From an uncultured Clostridia bacterium (GTDB taxonomy: Bacteria > Bacillota > Clostridia > Oscillospirales > CAG-272): a stretch of DNA of 36,277 bases. A program made the translations under genes and the position numbers. The stretch spans positions 1 through 36,277 of the forward strand of contig CALXUV010000080.1 in the NCBI GenBank assembly GCA_944391815.1, written 5' to 3'. Shown piece after piece: positions 1-8,237 of the stretch; within the stretch, counting starts at the first letter, position 1, and each line of letters begins with the position of its first letter. The notes beneath the pieces were generated by a model, which was given only the letters and a program-made list of their open reading frames with translations, was not told where the DNA came from and did no database searches.

Positions 1-74
1 TTTCGTCATACTCATTTTTGCCTCATTTCGTGGCTTTTTTCTTTTGTTTTGCCGAAACGTGCAAAATTGCACAG

Positions 75-126
75 CAAAAGGCTGAGCCATTCGCTTAATT
101 TTAAGCTTTTGACTCAGCCCCTTTTG
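75..126. terminator. Hairpin, possible terminator of a gene left of the window
   Basis: GGCTGAG (80-86) pairs with CTCAGCC (113-119), and flanking CAAAA/TTTTG can extend the stem past a two-base bulge. The loop holds a smaller GCTTAA/TTAAGC hairpin. The T tract is short, so this could be a bidirectional terminator of an off-window gene or just a structured spacer. Confidence 0.4.
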
Positions 127-176
127 AGTGTTAACGGAAAATTAACAAAATCTTTGCTATGCATTAGCCGATTGTA

Positions 177-185
177 TGATATAAT
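177..185 (+). promoter_or_regulatory. Extended -10 promoter for the CNNM/CorC-type gene
   Basis: TGATATAAT at 177-185 is an extended -10 element (TGn directly before TATAAT). No convincing -35 box lies 17 bases upstream, which is tolerable for extended -10 promoters. Transcription would start near 192 and give a leader of about 180 nt before the start codon at 374. Confidence 0.5.
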
Positions 186-191
186 TAACTG

Positions 192-373
192 GAAATAACA
201 GAAAAAGGAGATGGTAGATTGGACACATTGCCCCGAAGTAGCATGTTACCGAGAGGGTTTGATCCGTACAAAATAACTTTGTTAAATCACTGCAAGTGTG
301 TAAGTATGCTGTGCTGATGCCGCTAAATAACATCAAACAGTAATATTTACAACTAAGATTAACGGAGGAATTT
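192..373 (+). other. Long 5' leader of unknown type
   Basis: About 180 bases between the predicted transcription start and the ATG hold no credible ORF. A short hairpin (GTAG-CATG-TTAC, near 237-248) and other short complementary stretches are visible, and the region ends in a clean ribosome site (ACGGAGGA, 361-368). I could not match it to the M-box, yybP-ykoY, NiCo, TPP, T-box or cyclic-di-GMP consensus. A leader this long before a CorC/CNNM-type gene could sense a metal ion, but that is speculation. Confidence 0.3.
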
Positions 374-1726
374 ATGACGGAGATTTTACAGCAGCTGCTG
401 TTGCAGCTTATACTTATAATGCTTAACGCGTTTTTTGCCGCTACCGAAATAGCGGTAATATCACTTAATGAAAAAAAGGTCAAGGCTTTGGCCGAAGAGG
501 GAAATAAAAAGGCCGCGGGGATGCTCAGAATAATAGAGGATCCGACTAAATTTCTCTCGACGATTCAGATAGGAATCACGCTTGCAGGATTTCTGGGATC
601 GGCGTTTGCGGCTGATAACTTTGCCGAAAGGCTTACAAGTTTCTTTATCAGGACTTTCAATATTCCGCAGTCCGGAGCGGCAGCGATAAATACCGTTTCG
701 GTAATCATCATCACGCTTATTCTCTCATTTTTCACATTGGTTCTCGGCGAACTTGTTCCGAAAAGAGTTGCTATGCGACATAAGGAAAAACTTGCCGGAG
801 CGGTGTGCGGAACAATATCCATGCTTGCGGTTATACTCAAGCCTGTCATCTGGCTTCTTACAGTGACAACGAACGGTATACTCAGACTTATAGGAATAGA
901 TCCTGATGCAAGCGACGAGACAGTTTCCGAAGAAGATATAGTACTGATGCTTGATGCGGGTGCTGACGAAGGAACGCTTGATCAGAGCGATATTGAATAC
1001 ATAAAAAATGTTTTCAAGCTTGACAGACTGGTGGCGTCGGATGTAATGACACCGAGAAATTCAGTTGTATCAGTATCCGATGAAGCCGGAAAAGATGAAA
1101 TATTTTCAATAATCGAAAACGAAGGTTATTCGAGAATACCGGTTTACAGCGGAAGCAAAGACAATATAACCGGAATACTTTACGTCAGGGATTACCTGCT
1201 GAAGGTCGGAGAGCCGGATTTCACGATGGAACAGGCGGTAATCAAGCCGGTTTTTGTTCCGGAAAGCATTCATCTTGATCTGCTTTTCAAAGAGATGCAG
1301 GTAAAGCATAATCATTTGGTAATAGTGGTAAATGAGTACGGAGTTCCTGCCGGTATAGTGACGATGGAAGATATTCTTGAGGAGCTTGTCGGTGAAATCT
1401 GGGATGAGCAGGATGAAGAAATCCAACCGATAAAACAGCTTGACGAAGATAGTTATACGGTTCTGACAAGCGTATCATTTGATGAATTCTGCAGATATTT
1501 TGACATCCAGCCGGAAGAAGATGACGACTCTTCAACGCTGAACGGACTTATAACAAGAATGAGCGGAAATATTCCGGAAGCGGGATTTTCTTTTGAATAT
1601 CACGGTTACCTTATCACTGTCACAAAAGCAAATGAAAAGCAGACTGAAGAAGTAACTGTCAAACGTCAGAAACCGGTCGAAAGTGATACTGAGGATAAGC
1701 CCGAAGAAACTGATAAATCCGAATAA
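374..1726 (+). CDS. Hemolysin-family CNNM/CorC-type membrane protein (DUF21-CBS-CorC_HlyC)
   Basis: A 450-residue protein with the order usual for this family: an N-terminal DUF21 membrane domain (about residues 1-190, several hydrophobic helices, with the typical GITLAGFLGSA and LGELVPKRVA stretches), a pair of CBS domains (about 205-330, including VMTPRNSVVSV and FKEMQVKHNHLVIVVNEYG) and a C-terminal CorC_HlyC domain (about 345-425). An acidic tail follows. The family is tied to magnesium/cobalt or other divalent-cation efflux or homeostasis; the older name hemolysin is historical. ATG 374 follows ACGGAGGA at good spacing. It appears monocistronic, since a strong terminator follows at 1767-1814. 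The substrate cannot be read from sequence. Confidence 0.93.
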   Translation: MTEILQQLLLQLILIMLNAFFAATEIAVISLNEKKVKALAEEGNKKAAGMLRIIEDPTKFLSTIQIGITLAGFLGSAFAADNFAERLTSFFIRTFNIPQSGAAAINTVSVIIITLILSFFTLVLGELVPKRVAMRHKEKLAGAVCGTISMLAVILKPVIWLLTVTTNGILRLIGIDPDASDETVSEEDIVLMLDAGADEGTLDQSDIEYIKNVFKLDRLVASDVMTPRNSVVSVSDEAGKDEIFSIIENEGYSRIPVYSGSKDNITGILYVRDYLLKVGEPDFTMEQAVIKPVFVPESIHLDLLFKEMQVKHNHLVIVVNEYGVPAGIVTMEDILEELVGEIWDEQDEEIQPIKQLDEDSYTVLTSVSFDEFCRYFDIQPEEDDDSSTLNGLITRMSGNIPEAGFSFEYHGYLITVTKANEKQTEEVTVKRQKPVESDTEDKPEETDKSE

Positions 1727-1766
1727 CCGGTTAAATTAATTTTCATATAAATCAGAAAACAGAGAA

Positions 1767-1814
1767 AACAAGACTTTTTGCTGAACTATTATTTGCAGAA
1801 AGTCTTGTTTTTTT
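1767..1814 (+). terminator. Rho-independent terminator after the CNNM/CorC-type gene
   Basis: AACAAGACTTT (1767-1777) pairs perfectly with AAAGTCTTGTT (1799-1809) and runs into a T tract ending at 1814. Confidence 0.85.
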
Positions 1815-1819
1815 ATAAA

Positions 1820-1855
1820 AAACTTGTTGACAAAACAACAAGTTTGTGGTAATAT
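1820..1855 (+). promoter_or_regulatory. Sigma-A promoter with overlapping inverted repeat (probable MarR operator)
   Basis: TTGACA (1827-1832) and TAATAT (1850-1855) are separated by exactly 17 bases. A perfect inverted repeat, AAACTTGTT (1820-1828) and AACAAGTTT (1837-1845) with an 8-base centre, covers the -35 box. The next gene encodes a MarR-type repressor; this family commonly binds palindromes over its own promoter, so autoregulation of the operon 1920-5867 is a good inference. Confidence 0.75.
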
Positions 1856-1919
1856 AGGTGGCGTTGTGCTTTCCTCAAAGCAGACGGTGCCGTTTTAAAT
1901 GATAAAAAGAGGGTGTGAT

Positions 1920-2390
1920 ATGGAAGAAAGATTTGAAACATTTACTTTTCTTATTTCAGGTATTGCCAAATACATAAGAAAAATCAAAACTGAGGAGATG
2001 GAAAGTTTTAGTCTTAAAAGTCCGCATGTAAACTGCTTATTTCACCTGTACAAAGAAAAAACTCTTACTGCAAAGGAACTTTGTGACATCATAGGCGAAG
2101 ATAAGGCAAACGTCTCCCGTTCTCTCGAATATCTTGAAAGAAACGGATTTATACAGGTCGATTCAAAAACAGTGAAAAGGTACAAAAGTCCGTTAAGACT
2201 TACCGATAAAGGTCAGGCGGCGGGAAAAGAAATAGCTTTTAAGATAGAAAACTTTGTAAGTCTGATAAGCAACGGAATCTCCGAAGAAGATCGCAAAATC
2301 ATGTATAAATGTCTTGCAATCATCAACAATAATTTAAAAAAAGCCTGTGAAGGTGGAAGCGAAAGGAGTACCGAATGGGAGAACGAATAG
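1920..2390 (+). CDS. MarR-family transcriptional regulator
   Basis: A 156-residue protein with a central winged helix-turn-helix (about residues 40-100: LTAKELCDIIGEDKANVSRS as helix-turn-helix, then the wing up to RLTDKG) flanked by helices that form the dimer interface in this family. ATG 1920 is preferred over the in-frame ATG 21 bases upstream because AGAGGG lies at the right distance before it. It is the first gene of a probable operon: its end overlaps the start of the aldehyde dehydrogenase gene by 16 bases, and an inverted repeat overlaps its promoter. The likely role is an autorepressor responding to a small organic ligand, perhaps a substrate of the neighbouring enzymes. The ligand is unknown. 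Confidence 0.88.
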   Translation: MEERFETFTFLISGIAKYIRKIKTEEMESFSLKSPHVNCLFHLYKEKTLTAKELCDIIGEDKANVSRSLEYLERNGFIQVDSKTVKRYKSPLRLTDKGQAAGKEIAFKIENFVSLISNGISEEDRKIMYKCLAIINNNLKKACEGGSERSTEWENE

Positions 2391-3754
2391 ATTGCATACT
2401 TGAAAAACAAAGGGCTTTTTTTGCAAAAGAGAAGACATATGACTTGAATTACAGAATTTCAGCTTTGAAAAAACTGAAAAACAGCATACAGAAATATGAG
2501 CATGAAATAGCTGAGGCTTTGAAAACAGACCTCGGCAAAAGTGAGTTTGAAAGCTATATGTGTGAAACCGGTATGGCACTGTCCGAAATAACTCACATGC
2601 TGAAGCATATAAAAAAATACAGCAAGCCTTCAAAGGTAAAAACTCCTGTTTCTCAGTTTTACTCGGTAAGCAGAAAAATAAAGGATCCGCTTGGCAACGT
2701 TCTGATAATCAGTCCCTGGAATTATCCGTTTCTGCTGAACTTTCAGCCGCTTATCGATGCGATAGCCGCAGGAAATACCGCTGTACTTAAGCCGAGCGCA
2801 TATTCACCGGCAACATCCGAAATAACGGTAAAAATCATATCGGAAACTTTTCCGGAGGAATATGTGGCGGTTGTAACGGGAGGACGGGCTGAAAATATCA
2901 GCCTGCTGAAGAAAAAGTTCGACCTTGTATTTTTTACCGGAAGCGAAAACGTAGGAAAAGAGGTTCTCAGGAACACGGCGGAAAACCTGACTCCGGCGGT
3001 GCTGGAACTGGGTGGAAAAAGTCCATGTATTGTTGACGAAAGCGCAAAGATACCGCTTGCGGCAAAAAGAATAGTTTTCGGTAAATATCTGAACTGCGGA
3101 CAGACATGTGTTGCGCCTGACTATATACTTTGTAAAAGAGAAATAAGGGATCAATTTGTAAATGCGGTAAAAGCTGAAATAAAAAAACAGTTCGGCGAAA
3201 ATCCTCTTGATAACAAGCTTTACGGAAAGATAATAAACCGCAAGCATTTTGACCGTCTTTTGTCCCTTATCGATAAAGAAAAGGTAGTCACAGGCGGCGG
3301 ATACGATGAAGAAAAACTGAGAATTGAACCGACGGTAATGACTGATATAACTTTTGAAGACAGGGTGATGGGAGAGGAGATATTCGGTCCGATCATGCCT
3401 GTTCTGAACTACGATAATATTGAGGATGTTATTTCCAAGCTCAGGGAAAAACCTAAACCGCTTGCGCTCTATATTTTTTCCGAAAACAAGGAAACTGTGA
3501 AAAGAGTCACCGAAAGATGCAGATTCGGAGGCGGATGTGTCAACGATACGATTATCCACTTGGCAGTAGATTCGTTAGGTTTCGGCGGAGTCGGCGAAAG
3601 CGGTATGGGTGCATATCACGGAGAAACCGGCTTCAATACATTTTCCCACATAAAAGGAATTGTCGATAAGAAAACATTTCTTGACATTCCTCTCAGATAC
3701 CAACCGTATAAAAACGGTAAAAATGAAAAAATGTTACGCAAATTTTTAAAATGA
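2375..3754 (+). CDS. Aldehyde dehydrogenase, NAD(P)-dependent, class 3-like
   Basis: A 459-residue protein of normal length for class 3 ALDHs. The cofactor region reads SPWNYPFLLNFQPLIDAIAAG (about 112-131) and FFTGSENVGKEV. The general base is Glu211 in LELGGKSP and the catalytic cysteine is Cys245 in NCGQTCVAP; EEIFGPIMPV follows near 335. It should oxidise a medium or long aliphatic or aromatic aldehyde to the acid. The start codon overlaps the MarR gene end and has GAAAGGAG before it, so the two are translationally coupled. Downstream genes encode an amide hydrolase and a fatty-acid-binding DegV protein, which hints at acyl or fatty aldehyde metabolism; that is inference. The C-terminus (about 440-459) is basic and might contact membrane. 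Confidence 0.92.
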   Translation: MGERIDCILEKQRAFFAKEKTYDLNYRISALKKLKNSIQKYEHEIAEALKTDLGKSEFESYMCETGMALSEITHMLKHIKKYSKPSKVKTPVSQFYSVSRKIKDPLGNVLIISPWNYPFLLNFQPLIDAIAAGNTAVLKPSAYSPATSEITVKIISETFPEEYVAVVTGGRAENISLLKKKFDLVFFTGSENVGKEVLRNTAENLTPAVLELGGKSPCIVDESAKIPLAAKRIVFGKYLNCGQTCVAPDYILCKREIRDQFVNAVKAEIKKQFGENPLDNKLYGKIINRKHFDRLLSLIDKEKVVTGGGYDEEKLRIEPTVMTDITFEDRVMGEEIFGPIMPVLNYDNIEDVISKLREKPKPLALYIFSENKETVKRVTERCRFGGGCVNDTIIHLAVDSLGFGGVGESGMGAYHGETGFNTFSHIKGIVDKKTFLDIPLRYQPYKNGKNEKMLRKFLK

Positions 3755-3775
3755 TTAAGAAAAAGAGGTAAAAAA

Positions 3776-4990
3776 ATGAAACAAAAATCTATATCATTAA
3801 AAAGAGTACTTATAATTGTTCTTATAGCATTGGTAGGTGTTGCGTTGATAGCCTTACTTACAGTTTACGGAATATGGCACAACGAAATTTCCACACTTAC
3901 GAGTTTCAGACAGATAAGAGAAAGAAACGACGCACATAATGACGGTTCAGTTTATATGATGGAAGTGAGCGGCGGATTCTATCTTGACAAATTTATCGAG
4001 CAGGGCGGAGCAAAAAGCGATGCTGAGCTTATTCAGTTCATAACTGACAGTATAACAAAAGGACTCATAGACATGGGACTCAGTGAGTCCGATATCGGCT
4101 GCTCCTCATTTACGGCTGTAAGCGAGAGCGGCGACAGACTTTTCGGCAGAAACTATGATTTTGACAAAACCAATACCTGTATAGTTTTTACTGAAAAAAA
4201 CAAAGACAGACACGCTACAATATCCACCGTTGATCTGCAGTTTCTCGGAATTGACGTAAACAGTGACGTAAACGGTCTGATGGACAAAATAACCTGTCTT
4301 GCAGCGCCGTATGCACCTCTTGACGGAATAAACGATGCAGGCGTAAGCTGTGGAATATATATGTCATATCAGGGCGGCGCAGAAACTGTTGCAACAAACC
4401 AGAATACTGATAAGCCGGACTTCACTTCCACAACGCTTCTGCGCCTCATACTCGATTACGCAGACAACGTGGAAGAAGCTGTTGAAATAGCCAAATCTTA
4501 TGATATGCACGATTCCGCAAATACTTCATATCATTACATGGTAGCTGATGCAAGCGGAAAAAGCGCAATTCTTGAATGGGTTTGCGGCACCGACAGTACT
4601 GACAACGACGGTTCGGCAAGAGAGCTGAAGGTGACATACAACGATAACGATTCACATATAGGTGAAAAAGAAGGAAATGCCGATTATCAGTGGATAACAA
4701 ACTTTATAATACAGCCCGGTTATTATGAGAAACAGGAAGATATGAAGGGGCTTGACAGATATGAAAAGATTTATGAAGAGCTGTCAGCAACAAACGGAGT
4801 AGTCAAGGACGAAAAAGCCGCGATGGAAATTCTGGCGGCGGTCGGCAGAAGAACCTGGGACAATGATGACGGAAACGGCTGTACGGTACACAGCGTAGTC
4901 TACAATCTTACCGATAAAACGGTATTATGGGTTACAAATGAAAATTACGACGATGAAACGGCGGTATTTGAATTTTCATTCGAAAAATGA
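3776..4990 (+). CDS. Membrane-anchored linear amide C-N hydrolase (Ntn, choloylglycine hydrolase/acid ceramidase-like)
   Basis: A 404-residue protein with one N-terminal membrane helix (about residues 10-33) after a short basic stretch, so the catalytic part should lie outside the cell. The core motif is GCSSFTAVSESG...LFGRNYDFD, with Cys109 as the expected N-terminal nucleophile and Arg125/Asn126/Asp128 in the conserved block. About 75 residues lie between the anchor and Cys109. Acid ceramidase, NAAA and penicillin acyltransferase carry similar propeptides and self-cleave before this Cys, so cleavage after Gly108 is plausible. The substrate could be an N-acyl amide, bile-salt-like conjugate or beta-lactam side chain; sequence alone does not decide. 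It lies 21 bases after the ALDH gene and before a FakB-like gene. Confidence 0.82.
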   Translation: MKQKSISLKRVLIIVLIALVGVALIALLTVYGIWHNEISTLTSFRQIRERNDAHNDGSVYMMEVSGGFYLDKFIEQGGAKSDAELIQFITDSITKGLIDMGLSESDIGCSSFTAVSESGDRLFGRNYDFDKTNTCIVFTEKNKDRHATISTVDLQFLGIDVNSDVNGLMDKITCLAAPYAPLDGINDAGVSCGIYMSYQGGAETVATNQNTDKPDFTSTTLLRLILDYADNVEEAVEIAKSYDMHDSANTSYHYMVADASGKSAILEWVCGTDSTDNDGSARELKVTYNDNDSHIGEKEGNADYQWITNFIIQPGYYEKQEDMKGLDRYEKIYEELSATNGVVKDEKAAMEILAAVGRRTWDNDDGNGCTVHSVVYNLTDKTVLWVTNENYDDETAVFEFSFEK

Positions 4991-5012
4991 GAAAAATTGA
5001 AGGGAACGATTT

Positions 5013-5867
5013 ATGTTAAGAGTATTTGTTGACTCAGGCAGCAGCATAAAACAAGACGAAAAAGAAAAATACGGAGTTGAGATACTTCCTCTTAAACTCA
5101 ATATGGGCGGTATCGAATATGAAGACGGAGTAGATATATCGATTGAAAAGTTTTATCAGAAACTTATAGTTGACGGTATATTTCCGAAAACATCTCTGCC
5201 TTCACTCGGTGATGCGGAACTGAGAGTGAATGCTTATACCGAAGCCGGAGACGATGTGATAATTCTCACGATTTCATCAGGTATCTCGGGAACGTACAAC
5301 GCACTCAGAACTCTTTTTGCCGACAATAAAAAGGTCCGTGTTATTGATACCAAAACAGCCGTCGGAGGAATAAGACTGCTCGTTGATGAAGTGAACAAAT
5401 ACAGAGACAGATCGGTTGATTTTATAGAAAAAAAGGTTACGAAGCTCATACCGAGAATACGGGTGGTAGCCGTTCCGGAAACGCTTGAATATCTGTGCAA
5501 AGGCGGCAGACTGAGTCTTACCGCAATGGTTGCCGGAACGATACTGAAAATAAAACCGCTTATAAGCCTTGACAGCACAAGCGGCAAGGTCAAGATCATG
5601 AGCAAAGCGATCGGACTGAAAAGAGCAATGACAGCGGTAGCCGACTCTTTAAGACAGCTCGACTGCGATGAAAATTACGGTATAATTCCGTCTTACACAT
5701 TCTGTAAGGAGAACCTCGACGTACTTGTTTCGGTGACAAACGATAAGTATAAACCTCAGATGCAGGCGTATGACAATCTTGATCCGGCAATAGCGTGTCA
5801 TTGGGGACCGAATGCTTTCGGATATATTTTTGTTTCCAAAGCGACAGCAAAGCAACTTGAGCAGTGA
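5013..5867 (+). CDS. DegV-family fatty-acid-binding protein (FakB-like)
   Basis: A 284-residue protein with the DegV fold signatures: an N-terminal FVDSGSSI block, LNMGGIEYEDGVDI, FPKTSLPS (the TSxPS-type motif near 50) and TISSGISGTYNAL (near 90), then the C-terminal lobe with YLCKGGRLS and KIKPLISLD. In Firmicutes such proteins bind a fatty acid and present it to the kinase FakA for phosphorylation. No fakA lies in the window. It is the last gene of the MarR-ALDH-hydrolase operon, 22 bases behind the hydrolase, with AAGGGA before the ATG. The neighbourhood fits a route from acyl amide or aldehyde to a fatty acid that is captured here; this link is inference. Confidence 0.9.
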   Translation: MLRVFVDSGSSIKQDEKEKYGVEILPLKLNMGGIEYEDGVDISIEKFYQKLIVDGIFPKTSLPSLGDAELRVNAYTEAGDDVIILTISSGISGTYNALRTLFADNKKVRVIDTKTAVGGIRLLVDEVNKYRDRSVDFIEKKVTKLIPRIRVVAVPETLEYLCKGGRLSLTAMVAGTILKIKPLISLDSTSGKVKIMSKAIGLKRAMTAVADSLRQLDCDENYGIIPSYTFCKENLDVLVSVTNDKYKPQMQAYDNLDPAIACHWGPNAFGYIFVSKATAKQLEQ

Positions 5868-5944
5868 AATGTTTTTGACAGCTTTTATTTAATTCACTTT
5901 CTTTCAATGATTATTATTTTTAACAAACCTGAAATCCAATTTAT

Positions 5945-5974
5945 AAAAAATCAGCCCGTTAAGGGCTGATTTTT
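5945..5974. terminator. Bidirectional terminator between convergent transcripts
   Basis: TCAGCCC (5951-5957) pairs with GGGCTGA (5963-5969), and flanking A and T tracts extend the stem in both directions. It can end the DegV operon on the plus strand and the beta-galactosidase gene on the minus strand. Confidence 0.88.
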
Positions 5975-6069
5975 CAGTTAAGAAAATATAAAAAGGATCA
6001 GATTGTTTTATGCAGTATATTTTTATATGGGATCAAAATAAATCATGATTCAACTACTATATATTCAAT

Positions 6070-8100
6070 TTACCTTTTAAGTATCAGTGTTTCATAAGGT
6101 TTCAGATTAATTTTTGAGCCGGTGACTGCTGAGCCGTCTTCAACCTTCGTCCAGTTGAATTTGCTTGAAGTACTAAGCTCCGAAGAAGAGAAGTTTTCAA
6201 GGAAAACATAAATGCTATCACCGTCAGTGCGTGAGTGAGCAGTCATACCGTATGGAAGCTCACCGTCAAAATCGGAAGTAATATGGCATTCGCTCAGTAA
6301 CTTTGAAACAACAGTGTCGGCAAAGTCACCCTTGTCACGGAATGCAATGAAATATGCTTTTCCTTTGCCATAGCGGTTAACGGTAAAAGCGGGCATTCCG
6401 GTGTAAAAGTCCGATGAATAATTTGCGAGCACGTCAGCTGTCTCTGCGTGAATAAGATCGCATAGATCAACTGCGGTGAAAGTTTTGTCATCCATTGTTA
6501 CTTTATTGCTTTCATCCGGATAAAGAGTATCGGTTTCTTCGCTTATAATGCCGAACACTTTTTTCAGAGAACCGCAGGGTGTTCCTCCGAGATGGCAGAG
6601 ATCGTTTTCGTTTACAAGTCCGAAAACATATGTTGCAAGGAAAGTTCCGCCGGTTTCAACGAAATCCGCGATCTTTTTTTCAAGTCTGCCATCAACCATA
6701 TAAATCATCGGAGCAATAATGAGTGAATATTTATCAAAATTGTCCTCAAATCCTATGATATCGGTGTTGATTCCTCTTTTCCAGAGCGGACGGTAAAAAT
6801 TATTTAAAGTCGGCAGGAGTTTTTTGTTGTCTTTACAAAAAGCATTTGCGTCATCCAGCGCCCACTGATTTGACCAGTCATAGAGGATTGCCGCTTTTGC
6901 AACAGTCTGAGTTCCGACAATCTGATCAAGTTTTGAAAGCCTTTTTCCAAGCTCTGATACTTCTCTGAAAACCCGTGTGTTTTCGTTTCCGACATGATCG
7001 ACCACCGCTCCGTGGAATTTTTCACTGCAACCGCGGCTCTTTCTCCATTGGAAGTACTGAACTGTGTCAGAACCGTGAGCAATTGCCTGAAGCGAAGAAA
7101 GCATATGCTGTCCGGGTCTTTTCAACTTGTTGAAAGGTTTCCAGTTTACACAGCTCGGGGTGCTTTCCATCATCATGAACGGTTTGTGTTTAAGCGATCT
7201 GTTAAGATCGTGGACACATGCTATTTCCGAAGCCAGATCTATGTCACTTCCGTCGCCTTTCCAGGACGGATAGTTGTCCCAGGAAACAACGTCTATATAT
7301 TTTGAAATTTCCCTGTAATCAAGTCCCTGATAAAATCCCATAAGGTTTGTCGTTACGGGAATATCCGGAGTATATTTTCTGACGCTTTCTATTTCATGTC
7401 TCATAAAGTCGGCAGTCTGATGTGTTACGAATCTCTTCCAGTCGAGAGTAAGCCCGTGAACGCAGTCTTCACCGATGTGTGACGGCGGTTCGATCTGTGA
7501 CCAATCTGTGTAGGTATGAGCCCAGAAAGACGTCCACCACTGTTTGTTTAAATTATCAAGACTTCCGTATTTTGCTTTCAACCAGTTACGGAACGCTTCT
7601 CTGCAGAGAGCGCAGTGGCATTCCCCGCCGTATTCGTTTGAGAGATGCCACATGATCAGTGCCGGGTGTTTACCGTATCTTTCGGCGAGCTTCCCGTTAA
7701 TAATGGCGGTTTTTTCAAGGTAGAGGGGAGAAGTATAGCAGTGATTATGTCTTTTTCCGTGAAGTGCTGTTCTGCGGTCACTGAAAGTGCGCAGAACTTC
7801 GGGATATTTTTGACTTAACCATGCGGGGCGAGCTCCGCTCGGAGTGGCAAGGATGATTCTTCCGCCGTTACGGTAAACATCGTCAAAAGTTTTGTCAAGG
7901 AATGAAAAATCAAAAACGCCTTCTGAAGGTTCGAGTTTTGCCCAGGAAAAAATACCGACAGTCATTGTGTTGCAGCCGGAAAGCTTCATAAGACGCATAT
8001 CTTCTTCAAGTACATCCGGACAGTCGGACCATTGATCCGGGTTGTAATCACCTCCGTGAAGTATGTGCGGAAAATCAGGACAGATTATATCTTTTTTCAT
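6070..8100 (-). CDS. Beta-galactosidase, glycoside hydrolase family 42
   Basis: A 676-residue protein, full length for GH42. The N-terminal GGDYNPDQW block is typical. The TIM barrel holds the acid/base Glu156 in WHLSNEYGG and the nucleophile Glu312 in MMESTPS. Four cysteines (Cys121 and Cys161, 163, 166 in ECHCALC) match the structural zinc site known from GH42 enzymes. A trimerisation-type domain (about 395-600) and a small C-terminal beta domain follow. There is no signal peptide, so it should act in the cytoplasm on imported short galactosides. It has its own promoter (8164-8192, minus) and an inverted repeat at the transcription start. The galT-galM operon further right could process the released galactose. 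Confidence 0.95.
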   Translation of the reverse strand: MKKDIICPDFPHILHGGDYNPDQWSDCPDVLEEDMRLMKLSGCNTMTVGIFSWAKLEPSEGVFDFSFLDKTFDDVYRNGGRIILATPSGARPAWLSQKYPEVLRTFSDRRTALHGKRHNHCYTSPLYLEKTAIINGKLAERYGKHPALIMWHLSNEYGGECHCALCREAFRNWLKAKYGSLDNLNKQWWTSFWAHTYTDWSQIEPPSHIGEDCVHGLTLDWKRFVTHQTADFMRHEIESVRKYTPDIPVTTNLMGFYQGLDYREISKYIDVVSWDNYPSWKGDGSDIDLASEIACVHDLNRSLKHKPFMMMESTPSCVNWKPFNKLKRPGQHMLSSLQAIAHGSDTVQYFQWRKSRGCSEKFHGAVVDHVGNENTRVFREVSELGKRLSKLDQIVGTQTVAKAAILYDWSNQWALDDANAFCKDNKKLLPTLNNFYRPLWKRGINTDIIGFEDNFDKYSLIIAPMIYMVDGRLEKKIADFVETGGTFLATYVFGLVNENDLCHLGGTPCGSLKKVFGIISEETDTLYPDESNKVTMDDKTFTAVDLCDLIHAETADVLANYSSDFYTGMPAFTVNRYGKGKAYFIAFRDKGDFADTVVSKLLSECHITSDFDGELPYGMTAHSRTDGDSIYVFLENFSSSELSTSSKFNWTKVEDGSAVTGSKINLKPYETLILKR

Positions 8101-8121
8101 AAGTTACTCCCAAAAAAACAA

Positions 8122-8192
8122 ATATACGGTATTTTCCGTAAAAACAAAGAAAACACCGTATATATTTTACATTTGAAACACCTTTATGTCAA
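8122..8192 (-). promoter_or_regulatory. Promoter of the GH42 gene with a flanking inverted repeat
   Basis: On the minus strand TTGACA (plus 8187-8192) and TAAAAT (plus 8164-8169) are 17 bases apart, so transcription should start near 8157. ATATACGGT (8122-8130) and ACCGTATAT (8155-8163) form a perfect 9-base inverted repeat with a 24-base centre, one arm covering the start region and the other just before the ribosome site (GGGAG on the minus strand, near 8105-8109). It may be an operator. Because T-rich sequence follows on the minus strand, it could instead end DUF1846 transcripts. Confidence 0.6.
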
Positions 8193-8237
8193 TTGAAATT
8201 TATTGCAAAAATAAAAAAATATTGCACATAAGGGAAG

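Noticed and set aside
192-373. M-box or manganese riboswitch before the CNNM/CorC-type gene
   Set aside because: The conserved blocks of both classes are missing; I kept it only as an unassigned leader.
2804-3559. 251-codon open frame on the minus strand
   Set aside because: It is antisense to a clear aldehyde dehydrogenase gene and has no family features.
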